The notes under the pieces were generated by a model, which ran no database searches, was not told the origin of the DNA, and saw only the letters and a list, made by a program, of their open reading frames with translations. A stretch of DNA of 64,000 bases, taken from NCBI RefSeq assembly GCF_029910095.1, contig NZ_CP094526.1, positions 7,502,001 to 7,566,000 of the forward strand, written 5' to 3'. This DNA comes from Bradyrhizobium sp. ISRA464 (lineage in GTDB: Bacteria; Pseudomonadota; Alphaproteobacteria; Rhizobiales; Xanthobacteraceae). Of the stretch, positions 26,776 through 35,866 are shown piece by piece (within the stretch, counting starts at the first letter, position 1; each line of letters starts with the position of its first letter). A program made the translations under genes and the position numbers.

Positions 26776-26973
26776 CAGGCTTGGTTAGCCTTTCGTGCTA
26801 TCTTCCTCGGCGACGCGCGCGGCAAGCTTGTCATGCTCCTTTGCGGGCTCGGTTCTTCGTGCGCTTCGTTTGCTTGCAACATCGGGGTGAAACGGAAGTA
26901 GCCGAGGCAAGGTGGACACTCCAGTCAGCAGATCCGACGGACCGCGCCGACATCAGTTGCATTCCTAGCGGCC

Positions 26974-27870
26974 TCAGTTGCGGCTATCCATCTCGTTGAT
27001 CAACTTGCGCGCTTCGTCGCGCTCCGGAATCGGACGTCCGCTGTCGCGCCACTCGATCGCGGCCTTGAACCCGTGCTTCTGCGCGTATCGCCGGAACCAC
27101 AGGCCTTCGGGATTATGGCGGGTGATTCCGTCGAACAGCGTCGCAAGCGACTGCGTCTGCTCCAGGCCCATGTTCAGCATCACCTGGTTGACGACCATTT
27201 TGTGCATGGCGAGGTGGCTCCTCGGCACGCCGGCGATCCGGTCCGCGAGTTTTCGCGTGGCGGCCTCCAGCTGCTCCGCCGGAACGCAGGTGTTGGCCAG
27301 GCCCCACTCGGCCGCCGTCCGGCCGTCGATCATGTTACCGGTGAACATCAACTCCTTGGCACGTGAGGGGCCGAGCTTGAATGTCCACATCGCGGTCGTA
27401 GGACATCCCCAGACGCGCGTCGGCATGTAACCGATCCGGGCGTCCTCGGCCATCACAATCAGGTCGCAGCAAAGAGCAATGTCACTGCCGCCGGCGACTG
27501 CGGCACCGTGGATCTTTGCGATAGTCGGTTTCGAGCACTTCCACAAAGACATGAAGCTCTCGGTGTTCTTCTTCATGAAGGCGTAGTCGACCATGGGATC
27601 CCAGGGGTCGCTCTCCTGCTGGCACGGGTGCTCGATCTCGTTCTCCGCGTAGGAGACAAGATCGTATCCTCCGCAGAAGCCCTTGCCGGCGCCTTCGATC
27701 ACGATGACGTGGACGTCGTTGTTCTTTTCCGCCCAGTCGATCGCGGCGCGGATCTCACCAGGCATGGCGTCGTCGATAGCGTTGAAGCGTCCAGGGCGGT
27801 CGAGGACGAGACGCGCGATGCGGGGAGCGTCCTCGCGAACTGCGATGCTGAGGGTCGAAAAATTCGGCAT
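26974..27870 (-). CDS. Crotonase/enoyl-CoA hydratase family protein
   Basis: Protein of 298 residues with the crotonase core: RFNAIDDAM, the oxyanion-hole segment [10 protein letters not shown] and [18 protein letters not shown]. The two glutamates used by classical enoyl-CoA hydratases are not in their places (Asp in GGSD, Thr-Arg in YMPTRVWG), so it may be another crotonase type such as a hydrolase, isomerase or dechlorinase. It is transcribed divergently from a TetR gene, with two operator-like palindromes in the gap. Confidence 0.85.
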   Translation of the reverse strand: MPNFSTLSIAVREDAPRIARLVLDRPGRFNAIDDAMPGEIRAAIDWAEKNNDVHVIVIEGAGKGFCGGYDLVSYAENEIEHPCQQESDPWDPMVDYAFMKKNTESFMSLWKCSKPTIAKIHGAAVAGGSDIALCCDLIVMAEDARIGYMPTRVWGCPTTAMWTFKLGPSRAKELMFTGNMIDGRTAAEWGLANTCVPAEQLEAATRKLADRIAGVPRSHLAMHKMVVNQVMLNMGLEQTQSLATLFDGITRHNPEGLWFRRYAQKHGFKAAIEWRDSGRPIPERDEARKLINEMDSRN

Positions 27871-27889
27871 GGTTCCTCCCGTTGGTCAA

Positions 27890-27940
27890 ACAGTCAGTAT
27901 TGACTGTACCACCTGCAATGATACCGTCAATGCTGACTGT
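27890..27940. promoter_or_regulatory. Two TetR operator-like palindromes
   Basis: ACAGTCA-GTAT-TGACTGT (27890-27907) is a perfect 7-bp inverted repeat with a 4-bp spacer. ACCGTCA-ATGC-TGACTGT (27923-27940) is the same site with one mismatch in the first arm. The centres are 33 bp apart, three helical turns, and both lie between the divergent crotonase and tetR start codons. Confidence 0.8.
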
Positions 27941-27953
27941 CAGGAGGAGAGGC

Positions 27954-28592
27954 ATGCCCAAGCCGGGGAAAAGCGGAGGAGTGGCTGGAGCGGAGACCAC
28001 GCGTACGCGCATCCTGAACGCCGCCGTCGAATGCCTGATCGCGACCGGCGTCGCCGGCACGACGACCCTCGCCGTGCAGCATCGGGCGGAAGTTAGCCGC
28101 GGCGCCCTCCTGCATCATTTCCCGACGCACGCCTCGCTGTTGGCCGCGAGCGTCGCCGAACTGGTTCGCCGCAACGAGAGGGCGGTGTCCCAGAGTCGCG
28201 CGGGGGCTGGTCCGGCAGACAGTCTGGCGGCAGCCGTCGAGGCGTTGGCCTTCGCTGCGCGTCAGCCGGCGTATCTCGCGGAGCTGGAGCTATGGGCCGT
28301 CGCGCGCACGGATTCGGCGTTAAGGCAGGCCTTGATCGCTGCCGAACGCGGCGCGCGCCGCGATCTCGACCGCGTCTATTTCCAGCTGTTCGGCGAATGG
28401 ACGGATTCCGAAGCCTATGACGAGGTCATCGCGCTGACGCTCCACTTCATCAGGGGCCTTGCTATTTCCGAGAATCTCCGCAGCTCGGCGGCACAACGCG
28501 AGCGTCTTGTCGCTGCCTGGGTCGATGCGATGCGGACGCTGCTGGAAAGGAACAGGAAGGTCGGACCAAAGCACAGAAATGCGAGAGGATGA
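27954..28592 (+). CDS. TetR-family repressor
   Basis: Regulator of 212 residues with an N-terminal helix-turn-helix (TRTRILNAAVECLIATGVAGTT, then ALLHHFPTHASLL) and an all-helical ligand domain. The frame is open 24 codons upstream, but ATG 27954 has GGAGGAG 5 bases before it. It probably represses itself and the divergent crotonase through the palindromes between them. Its TGA overlaps an ATG of the following CoA-ligase frame (ATGA), so the ligase was likely under the same control. The inducer may be an acyl-CoA, which is inferred. Confidence 0.88.
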   Translation: MPKPGKSGGVAGAETTRTRILNAAVECLIATGVAGTTTLAVQHRAEVSRGALLHHFPTHASLLAASVAELVRRNERAVSQSRAGAGPADSLAAAVEALAFAARQPAYLAELELWAVARTDSALRQALIAAERGARRDLDRVYFQLFGEWTDSEAYDEVIALTLHFIRGLAISENLRSSAAQRERLVAAWVDAMRTLLERNRKVGPKHRNARG

Positions 28593-28594
28593 AG

Positions 28595-30219
28595 ATGGAC
28601 GAGACGAGACTTTTTGCATCCTATTGGCCGGCCGATACGACGCGAGCGATCCTTGACGTTAGCATCGGCCGGGTGCTCGCCGCGGCAGTCAACGAGGTTC
28701 CTGACCGCACCGCGCTGATCGAGATCGTACCGGCGTCGATGCAGTCGGCGGTCGGCGCCCCGCACGTCAATCGACGGTGGACGTACGCTCAGTTGCAGGA
28801 CGACGCGAGGCGTTGCGCGAGCTGGCTGCTGCGGAGGTTCGAGACGGGCGACCGCATCTGCGTCTGGGCGCTGACGTCCCCGAGTGGGTCATCCTGCAAT
28901 ACGGCGCCGCACTCGCTGGCGTGCTCCTTGTGACCGCCAATCCAGCATTTAAGCCGAGCGAGCTCGAGTTCGTGCTGCGCCAGTCCAGGTCGTCCGGCCT
29001 CTTCCATCTGTCGAGCTTCCGTGGCGTCGACACTGGCGCCGTAGCCCGCGACATGGAAAAGATCGGTCTGCAGCGTTATTCCTTCGACGGGTGGCTTGAG
29101 GAGGTCCGGAGCACGCCGGCATCCACCCTGCCCGAAATCGACCCCGGGCATCCTGCTCAGATCCAGTACACGTCCGGAACCACCGGTCGCCCCAAGGGCG
29201 CGCTGCTGCATCACCGTGGCCTGGTGACGAACGCGAGCTATGTAGCCGCGAGAGTCCGGCTCGAGGACAGCATCCTGCTCAGTCCGATGCCACTCTTCCA
29301 CACCGCCGGTTCGGTGATGAGCGTCTTGGGATGCATGACATCGCGCGCGACGTTGGTGCTGCCGTTATTTTTCGACCCGCCCACGGTGTTGCAGGCCGTT
29401 GAAGCAACAAAGGCGCAGGTCATCTTCGGCGTTCCGACGATGCTGCTCGCGCTGATCGAGGCGATGAAGACTGCCCCACGCGATCTGTCGTCGCTGCGCG
29501 TTGCGTTGTCTGGAGGTGCGCCGGTCTCTCCGGAGATCCATCGCCGCGTGAAAGACACGCTCAGCCTCCAGCTCCTCACGGTCTTCGGTCAGACCGAGCT
29601 CAGCCCCATCGTTGCGCAGACGAGCGTCGATGATCCGGAGACCGAGCTGGTCCACACGGTTGGAAAGCCCCTGTGGAACGTCGAGGTGCGCATCGCGGAT
29701 CCGCTCCAGCTTCGCGTGCTGCCGACCGGCACGGAAGGCGAGATTCAGGTCCGCGGATACCAGACGATGATTGGCTATTTCGACGCGCCGGAGGACACGC
29801 GCCAAGCCGTCACGGCGGACGGATGGCTGCGCACCGGAGATCTGGGGACGCTGGACGAGCGCGGCTACCTTCGCGTCACCGGCCGCCTCAAGGACATGAT
29901 CATCCGTGGCGGAGAGAATATCTATCCGGTGGAGATCGAGGCCTGCCTGCTACAGCACCCCGACGTCGCTGACGTCGCGGTCTTCGGAGTGCCGGACGAG
30001 AAATGGGGCGAGGTTGTCGCCGCGGCCATTCGGTTGACGCCGAGCGCCTCGGCATGCGCGGAACGGCTAATTGCGCACTGCCGCGCAGCGATGGCGCACC
30101 ATAAGGTGCCGACACTCTGGTTCTCGTGCACCGAGTTTCCGCTGACGGCGTCTGGGAAGGTTCAGAAATTCAGGCTGCGGGAAGCGTTGGCCGCCGGCTC
30201 GCTCTCTAAGCTGAACTAG
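28595..30219 (+). pseudogene. Acyl-CoA synthetase (AMP-forming), frameshifted
   Basis: ANL-superfamily ligase read in two frames. The first frame gives the N-terminus up to RRFETGDRICVWA; the second continues with DVPEWVILQYGAALAGV, QYTSGTTGRPKGALLHH (P-loop), FGQTELSP, DGWLRTGDLG, GRLKDMIIRGGENIYP and SGKVQKF with the C-terminal lysine. The break is at about 28878-28884, and one missing base restores a single chain of about 541 residues. All catalytic motifs are intact. It is therefore either a recent pseudogene or a sequencing error. It would activate a carboxylic acid, perhaps aromatic, for the neighbouring crotonase and CoA-transferase enzymes. Confidence 0.82.
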
Positions 30220-30228
30220 CGGGCCGCT

Positions 30229-30999
30229 TCAGCGGAATCGCCATGCCCAGTGAGGATCGCCTCGGTCGCGTCGCTGGCAGACCTCGATTCGCATGAAGCG
30301 GTCGTGCGCCAGCGCTGCGCCGACCCAGAGTTCGTTCCAAGCATCGAACACAGCCGGCGAGAGGTCCGCTCGCTCCGACATCAGACGCCACGAGGTCTGG
30401 CGGACCATCGTGGAATCTCCTTCCTGCAATAGCTCGGCGTCGTCACCCTGCCCGGACGCCAGCCGCGCGAATGCCGTAGCGAAACCAGCCGCTCCGGGCT
30501 CGACGTCTCCAAGAAGCGAGGCGACTTCGTCGAAGGTATGCATCCCGATCAGCCTGGCCGCTGCGCCCGCGAGATGGCCGCCCTCCTCCGGACCGAGCGC
30601 AGCGACTGTCTCGGGCACGATCGAGGTGATGTACTCCATCGAGTAGTTCCGGAGCACTTTCAGCAGCCGCTCCTCCGGCCAGGCATTCTCGGGAAGTTTT
30701 GGAGCGCGGGCCGGATCGAACGGCGGACAACGCTCGCCCGGCGAGAACTGAAGCCGCTCCTCCGGAGCAAGGTCTCGGTCCCATTCCTTGTAATAGCCTT
30801 CGAGCCCAGGCTGACCATCGACGGTCTGCCCGGTACAGACAAAGCCGAGCCGCGGGTTGCCAAGCACGGCGCCGTTGTTGGCATGCCATCCTCGCAGCAT
30901 CGCGCGCGAAACCTCAGAGGGAATGCCGCAGATCGCCGTGCCCCACCAGATCCATCGCGGCGGCGGATAGCGGACCCAGGCCTTACGATCGCTTTCGTA
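30229..30999 (-). pseudogene. C-terminal part of an uncharacterised gene split by the IS110-type element
   Basis: From ESDRKAWVRYPPPRWIWWG to the stop, this matches the last 70% of the intact 349-residue paralogue at 41.5-42.6 kb (GTAICGIPSEVSRAML, GFVCTGQTVDGQPGLEGYYKE, YSPGERCP-like FSPGERCPPF). The codons immediately upstream belong to the insertion element; the N-terminal part resumes beyond it. In the intact paralogue EYVYENDQKAW is continuous. No start signal for the fragment was seen, so it is probably not expressed. Function of the family unknown. Confidence 0.85.
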
Positions 31000-31238
31000 A
31001 CCGGTATAAGATTCTCGGTGCTGATGTTCGGCTGCGGCTTTCAAGATCGTGGCGTATGGTGCGACCATCCGGGACAGAGGCACCGGGAGCACGAAGGTGT
31101 GGGCAGGCCGTTGCGTACGATGAGCTGCGAGCTCGAGTTAGTAGCTGGCCGCCTCTACGACTAGCCCGGTTGCGCCGTGAGCGCGGATCCGTAGTTGTCG
31201 TGTCGCCCACCGTTCCCGTCATATGACAGGAGGTGCAA

Positions 31239-32477
31239 ATGCGACGCGTAATCGGAATGGATATCCACCGAACTTTCGGCGAGGTGGTTTTCTGGGAAGA
31301 CGGCAGACTTCGACCGGCCGGTCGCGTCGATATGACCCGCACGGCACTGGAGGGCTTTGGCAAAAGCCTTCAACCGATAGACGAGGTGGTGATCGAAGCG
31401 ACCGGCAACTGCATGGCGGTGTCACGGGTGCTGTCGCCGTTCGTGAAGCGGGTGGTCATCGCCAACCCATTGCAGGTGAAGGCAATCGCGCATGCCCATG
31501 TGAAGACTGACAAGGTCGACGCGGGCACGCTGGCCAGCTTGTACGCGGCCGGCTATCTGCCGGAAATCTGGACGCCGGACGCGGCCACAGAACGGCTGCG
31601 CAGGCTGATCGCTCGGCGTTACCAGGTCGTGCGGCATCGGACCCGGATCAAGAACGAAGTGCACGCAATCCTTCATGCGCACCTGATCCCAAAATGTCCG
31701 CACGCCGATTTATTCAACGGCCGCGGCCGCGATTGGCTGGCGCACCAGCCAGTACCCGACGACGAACGGGATGCTATTGAGCGGCATGTGCGCGAGCTCG
31801 ATCGGCTCGCCGAAGATCTCACGATCCTCGATCGGGAGATCGCTACAAACACGCTGGACGACGGCTCGGTCAGGCGGCTGCTGACGATCACCGGCGTCAA
31901 TCTGGCGGTGGCGGCCGGGTTGATGGCGGCAATTGGCGATATCACGCGCTTCAAGAGCCCGCAGAAACTGGTCAGCTACTTCGGGCTCAATCCGCGTGTG
32001 CACCAGTCGGGCCTCGGTGCCGCTCATCATGGCCGGATCAGCAAGGTCGGACGCAGCCACGCCCGGGCCATGCTGGTAGAAGCCGCCTGGGCTGCCGCCA
32101 AGGCACCCGGACCGCTCCACGCTTTCTTCGTGCACATCCGCGCCAGACGGGGCCATCAAGTGGCCGCCGTCGCCGTAGCGCGCAAGCTGACCGTCCTGTG
32201 CTGGCATCTGCTGACGAACGAAGAGGATTACCTCTGGGCCCGGCCCAGTCTTGTCGCTCACAAGATGCGCGGCATGGAGTTACAGGCTGGGCGAGCGCAG
32301 AAAAAAGGCAACACGCGCGGCTCTACCTACGCGTACAATATCAAACAACTCCGCGATCAGGAGATGCACGTCGCCGAGCAAGCGCAGAGAAGGTATGAGC
32401 ACTTTGTCGAAGCTTGGCGCCCGCGCCCGCCAAAAGAAAAGGCGCGCGGGCGCCTCAACCCGGCAGGGCACAGATAG
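31239..32477 (+). CDS. IS110-family DEDD transposase
   Basis: Recombinase of 412 residues. The N-terminal RuvC-like domain has the acidic set Asp8 (GMDIH), Glu53 (VIEATG), Asp91 and Asp94 (KTDKVDA). The C-terminal Transposase_20 domain has TITGVNLAVAAGLMA and NPRVHQSGLG, with a candidate nucleophile Ser257, followed by GRISKVGRSHAR. ATG 31239 is preceded by AGGAGGT; the GTG two codons earlier is less likely. It appears intact. Members of this family are guided by an RNA transcribed from the element's non-coding end. Confidence 0.93.
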   Translation: MRRVIGMDIHRTFGEVVFWEDGRLRPAGRVDMTRTALEGFGKSLQPIDEVVIEATGNCMAVSRVLSPFVKRVVIANPLQVKAIAHAHVKTDKVDAGTLASLYAAGYLPEIWTPDAATERLRRLIARRYQVVRHRTRIKNEVHAILHAHLIPKCPHADLFNGRGRDWLAHQPVPDDERDAIERHVRELDRLAEDLTILDREIATNTLDDGSVRRLLTITGVNLAVAAGLMAAIGDITRFKSPQKLVSYFGLNPRVHQSGLGAAHHGRISKVGRSHARAMLVEAAWAAAKAPGPLHAFFVHIRARRGHQVAAVAVARKLTVLCWHLLTNEEDYLWARPSLVAHKMRGMELQAGRAQKKGNTRGSTYAYNIKQLRDQEMHVAEQAQRRYEHFVEAWRPRPPKEKARGRLNPAGHR

Positions 32478-32651
32478 GGCTGCCCTGCGACGCTTACAGC
32501 CGACGCGCCGCTCTTCGCCACGAGGTCACCCGCGCACGACAATAACGATCGCCTGTTCGGGCTAGTTCCCATGCCCCTGGGACACTGGGCCGGTGAGTCA
32601 TTGTGTTCTTTCCAGGCCCGATCCGATCGAGGATGCCGCCGTGCTCGGGCC

Positions 32652-32700
32652 GGTCAAGGCCAAGCCTTGCGGTGGCCGCAAACTGCGGCCAGCCTTGACC
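32652..32700 (+). ncRNA. Candidate structured RNA (bridge-RNA-like) in the IS110 3' end
   Basis: A long hairpin: GGTCAAGGC (32652-32660) pairs with GCCTTGACC (32692-32700); inside it, TGGCCGCA (32673-32680) and TGCGGCCA (32684-32691) form a perfect 8-bp stem with an AAC loop, leaving a 12-base asymmetric bulge on one side. Position in the non-coding end of an IS110 element makes it a candidate part of the guide RNA. Expression and guide loops cannot be shown from sequence alone. Confidence 0.4.
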
Positions 32701-32816
32701 GCCCCTGCGCGCGGCAGCTGCGAGATGGGCGGTCGGGACGGAAGAATGCCCGCGGCGCGGTCGAACAAAAGAATGCATCTTCCGGAGCCCGCTAAAAACT
32801 GCTTGTCGATCTCATC

Positions 32817-33102
32817 CGTAGATGTATTCGACCTTTACGCCGCCGACCTGGTTGGACAGGTAATGGTACTGCGCGCAGGCTACCGCGTTCGGCAAACCGT
32901 CGAGGCCGAGTTTCTTCAGACCCGGCAGGAAGCGGGCCAATTGCTGTCGGCGGAACGTTCGGAACACGATCTCCGCAGCCCTCTGCGGTCCCGCCCGCGA
33001 CGACAGCATGAGTATGAGGCCGGTCAGGTAGGAGTGATAGATCAGGTCGATGGCGCGATACGCCGCGACGTCTGCAGCTGTTTCGTGGCTCTTTGTCTTC
33101 AA
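32817..33102 (-). pseudogene. N-terminal part of the uncharacterised gene split by the IS110-type element
   Basis: About 95 residues (YRAIDLIYHSYLTGLILMLS, FRTFRRQQLARFLPGLKKLG, GGVKVEYIY) matching residues 12-97 of the intact paralogue at 41.5-42.6 kb, then Gly and a stop contributed by the element. Start is TTG with GGAGG 7 bases upstream. It overlaps the preceding tetR stop as TTGA, so the intact gene was once the second gene of a tetR operon. The intact paralogue also starts at TTG with AAGGAGGT. Confidence 0.85.
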
Positions 33103-33731
33103 TGCCTTGCCTCCAGGCCGGCTGTGACGAAGTCGGCGATCGATTGCGCGAGCTTCTTCTTGTTTGCCTGGGTCTCACCCTCGCGGGGCTGATACCAGCG
33201 AGAAGTCCAATTCAGCGCACCGAGCAGCGGCTTGGCCGCGAGTTTCGCGTCGACGTTGCGGAAATCTCCGGAGGCCACTCCCTCCTTGATGACGCGAATG
33301 TAGAGGTTCTCGTTGGCCTCCCGCAGCGCGGCCACCTCCGCAAGCTCGGCTCTTTCGCTCTCGTTCGTGCGTTCGAGCAGGTGCATCTCCAACCCCTGCG
33401 CGATCACGCGAAGGTAAGGAAGATGATCGATGACGAGCAGAGTATGGGCGAAAGCCATGCCGTGGAGGCGCGTCCGCGGGGCTGCGTCCATTTCGAAGGG
33501 GGGGCGGATCGCCGCCTCGGTGAGCTCCATCCCGCGGCGATGAACCGCAAAGAATAGTTCGGACTTGCTTCGGTAGTAGTAATAGATTGCGCCCTTGGTC
33601 GAGCCGATTTCGTCGCTCACCCGGTCCAGCGAGGTCGCAGCAAAACCCTGCCGCATGAACGCTCGCGCGGCCGCATCCAGAAGTTCGATGCGCCGGTCGA
33701 CCAATGGCTCGCTTGCCTCGATCTTGCTCAA
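33099..33731 (-). CDS. TetR/AcrR-family repressor
   Basis: About 210 residues with a canonical TetR helix-turn-helix (LDAAARAFMRQGFAATSLDRV, then STKGAIYYYYRSKSELFFAV) and a C-terminal TetR_C domain. No ATG is available. TTG 33731 follows GAGGGGGG and is preferred; TTG 33764 would add 11 residues. It is divergent from the CoA-transferase gene, with a repeated operator between them, and likely controls both directions. Ligand is unknown but the neighbouring genes point to an acyl-CoA. Confidence 0.88.
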   Translation of the reverse strand: MSKIEASEPLVDRRIELLDAAARAFMRQGFAATSLDRVSDEIGSTKGAIYYYYRSKSELFFAVHRRGMELTEAAIRPPFEMDAAPRTRLHGMAFAHTLLVIDHLPYLRVIAQGLEMHLLERTNESERAELAEVAALREANENLYIRVIKEGVASGDFRNVDAKLAAKPLLGALNWTSRWYQPREGETQANKKKLAQSIADFVTAGLEARH

Positions 33732-33764
33732 CGAACTGCCCCCCTCATCAATGTTGACAGTCAA

Positions 33765-33801
33765 ACATACTACTCGGTATCTTGCAACATACTACTCGGT
33801 A
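33765..33801. promoter_or_regulatory. Repeated operator upstream of the CoA-transferase gene
   Basis: ACATACTACTCGGTA occurs twice, at 33765-33779 and 33787-33801, exactly 22 bp (two helical turns) apart. Each has dyad symmetry in the outer bases (ATAC-N6-GTAT in the first copy). The position between divergent tetR and CoA-transferase genes suggests a TetR binding site. Confidence 0.75.
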
Positions 33802-33815
33802 GCTAGGGAGGCGAC

Positions 33816-35006
33816 ATGCTGGACGACTATGCCGGCATCCGCGTGCTCGATGTCAGTCAAGGTTTCGCGGGACCGTACTGTGCGGCCATCCTTGCGCGCG
33901 GCGGCGCGTCCGTGATCAAGGTCGAGCCGCCGTCCGGCGACTGGGCGCGCTCGATCGGCGGCGCGGTGGAAGGGCATACTGCCTTCAGCCTGGTCCCGAA
34001 TGTCGGCAAGCGCGCTGTGTGCGTCGACGGAACCAAGCCTATCGGTCGCGAGTTGCTGGCGAGGCTCGCCAAGTCCGCCGACGTCGTGATCCAAAATTTC
34101 CGGCCGGGCGTCGTCGAGCGGCTACAGATCGCTGATCACCAGCTTCGCCCCGACAATCCGGACCTCGTCTACGTCTCGATCCTCGGCTTCGGGCCCGGCC
34201 CTTACGAAAGACGACCTGCCACTGACACCATCATCCAGGGCTTCACCGGAATGATGGCGATGAACCGTGACGCGCAAGGCACGCCGCGGCGCATTGGCAT
34301 GCTCGCTGTCGATACAGCGGCCGGCGTGTACGCCGCTCAGCAGCTGGGCGCAGCACTCTACCGGCGCCTCACCGGACGCGGCGGCCAGCACATCAAAGTG
34401 TCGCTGGTTGAGGTCGCCGCAGCCTTTCAGGCCATGCCGATCTTGGAAGACGCACTGCATCGGCGGGGTCGGCCAAACGTTCCCCTGAGCGTGCCGATCG
34501 GGACCTTCGCGACGGCCGACGGGCACATCAACCTATCGTGTGTCTCGAACGCGATGTTCGAGGGCATCTGCAAGACCCTTGGCAAGGCTGATTGGATCTT
34601 AGACCCGAGATTCGCCACGGAAGCCGGGCGTCTGAGCCACGCAGGTGAGATCACCGGCGAGGTCGCACGCATCCTGCTTACGAAGGCGAGCGGGCACTGG
34701 ATCGAGGCGTTCGAGAGGAATGATGTGCTGTGCGGTCCCGTGCAGGGCTATCGGGAATTCCTGGACGATCCGCACGTGCGCGGGTCGGGGCTGCAAGCGA
34801 CGCTGCAGGGCGGCGCCTTCGAGGGGCTTCCGCTCACGCTGCTACCGGGCACGTCGGCCGAAGGCACGCGCCTCCCCGCCCCGCCCCGGTTGGGCGAACA
34901 CACCAGAGAGGTGCTCGCTGAGCACGGATACACGGACTTCGAGATCGACCGTCTCGTCGAGGACGGCGCCATCGTCCAGGCTAAAGCCGAAGGGAGAAAG
35001 CAATGA
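33816..35006 (+). CDS. Family III CoA-transferase (CaiB/BaiF)
   Basis: Protein of 396 residues, full length for the family. N-terminal IRVLDVSQGFAGPYCAAILA, VIKVEPPSGDWAR and IQNFRPGVVERL are the CoA-binding Rossmann part; Asp166 in GMLAVDTAAG is where the family's catalytic aspartate lies. GGGAGG precedes the ATG. It transfers CoA between carboxylic acids; the pair of acids is unknown. First gene of a plus-strand operon: its stop overlaps the next start by 4 bases (ATGA). Confidence 0.92.
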   Translation: MLDDYAGIRVLDVSQGFAGPYCAAILARGGASVIKVEPPSGDWARSIGGAVEGHTAFSLVPNVGKRAVCVDGTKPIGRELLARLAKSADVVIQNFRPGVVERLQIADHQLRPDNPDLVYVSILGFGPGPYERRPATDTIIQGFTGMMAMNRDAQGTPRRIGMLAVDTAAGVYAAQQLGAALYRRLTGRGGQHIKVSLVEVAAAFQAMPILEDALHRRGRPNVPLSVPIGTFATADGHINLSCVSNAMFEGICKTLGKADWILDPRFATEAGRLSHAGEITGEVARILLTKASGHWIEAFERNDVLCGPVQGYREFLDDPHVRGSGLQATLQGGAFEGLPLTLLPGTSAEGTRLPAPPRLGEHTREVLAEHGYTDFEIDRLVEDGAIVQAKAEGRKQ

Positions 35007-35845
35007 AGAAAAAGTCTGTTGCCTACGCATTGGGGGCTGGCCTCATCGCAAGCTTCACGTCGTCCTCGGCTTTCGCCCAGATATCGGACAATGTCGTCCG
35101 CATCAGCATCCTCAACGACATGACCGGCATCTACGCCGATGCCGGCGGCAAAGGCTCGATTGTCGCCGCTGAGCTGGCAGCGGAGGACTTCGGCGGCAAA
35201 GTCGCCGGCGCGAAGATCGAGGTCGTTTCGGGCGATCACGCAAACAAGCCCGATGTCGCGTCGAACCTCGCAAGAAAGGCATATGACGCGGAGGGCGTCG
35301 ACGTCATCGCCGACGGAGGCTCCTCGGCTGCGGCGCTCGCGATGCAGAACGTCTCGCGAGAGAAGAAGAAGATCATCCTACTGTCGGGGCCGGCGACCGC
35401 GGAGATCACCGGCAAAAGCTGTTCGCCCTACAGCTTCCACTGGATGTACGACACCTACGCACTCGCCGCTGCGCCTCCGCAGGACGTTTTGCGGCGAGGC
35501 GGAGAGCGCTTCTGGGACAAGATGGGCCGGCCGCCATCGATCGTCCAGGCCGGCGTGTACAGCTCGGTCGTGCACTATCTCAAGGCGGTCGCGGCAACGA
35601 ACACCGACGATGCGACGAAGGTAGCGGACAAGATGCGAGAAATGCCTGTCGAAGATGCGTTCACACACGGGGCCAATATCCGGGCCGACGGCCGCCTGCT
35701 GCGCGATCTGTACGTAACCGAGGTCAAGAAGCCTGAGGAATCCAAAGGTCCTTGGGACTACTGGAAGATTATCGCGACCATCCCGGGCGACAAGGCCTGG
35801 CGGCCGGTCGACGAGAGCGAATGTCCTTTGCTGAAGACCCACTGA
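35003..35845 (+). CDS. ABC-type substrate-binding protein with a large in-frame internal deletion
   Basis: A signal peptide (cleavage near SSAFA-QIS) is followed by the start of a Leu/Ile/Val-type periplasmic binding protein (ILNDMTGIYADAGGKGS, VVSGDHANKPDVASNLARK, YSFHWMYDTYAL). After about residue 155 it jumps directly to RFWDKMGRPPSIVQAGVYS, the last third of the family. Compared with the 408-residue relative at 50.7-51.9 kb, about 125 residues of the middle are missing without loss of frame. Most of one lobe and part of the hinge would be lost, so ligand binding is doubtful. It is kept in an operon with CoA enzymes. Confidence 0.8.
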   Translation: MKKKSVAYALGAGLIASFTSSSAFAQISDNVVRISILNDMTGIYADAGGKGSIVAAELAAEDFGGKVAGAKIEVVSGDHANKPDVASNLARKAYDAEGVDVIADGGSSAAALAMQNVSREKKKIILLSGPATAEITGKSCSPYSFHWMYDTYALAAAPPQDVLRRGGERFWDKMGRPPSIVQAGVYSSVVHYLKAVAATNTDDATKVADKMREMPVEDAFTHGANIRADGRLLRDLYVTEVKKPEESKGPWDYWKIIATIPGDKAWRPVDESECPLLKTH

Positions 35846-35866
35846 CCTGAGGAGGTTGATCGAGGC

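Larger units (their letters stand above)
30996..32820 (+). mobile_element. IS110-family insertion element
   Basis: The two halves of the interrupted gene give exact boundaries: the gene is continuous if about 1,821 bp between two copies of CGTA (30996-30999 and 32817-32820) are removed. The element holds one DEDD transposase gene, about 240 bp of non-coding sequence before it and about 340 bp after it. No terminal inverted repeats were found, as usual for IS110. The shared CGTA may be a short target repeat or chance. Confidence 0.82.
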
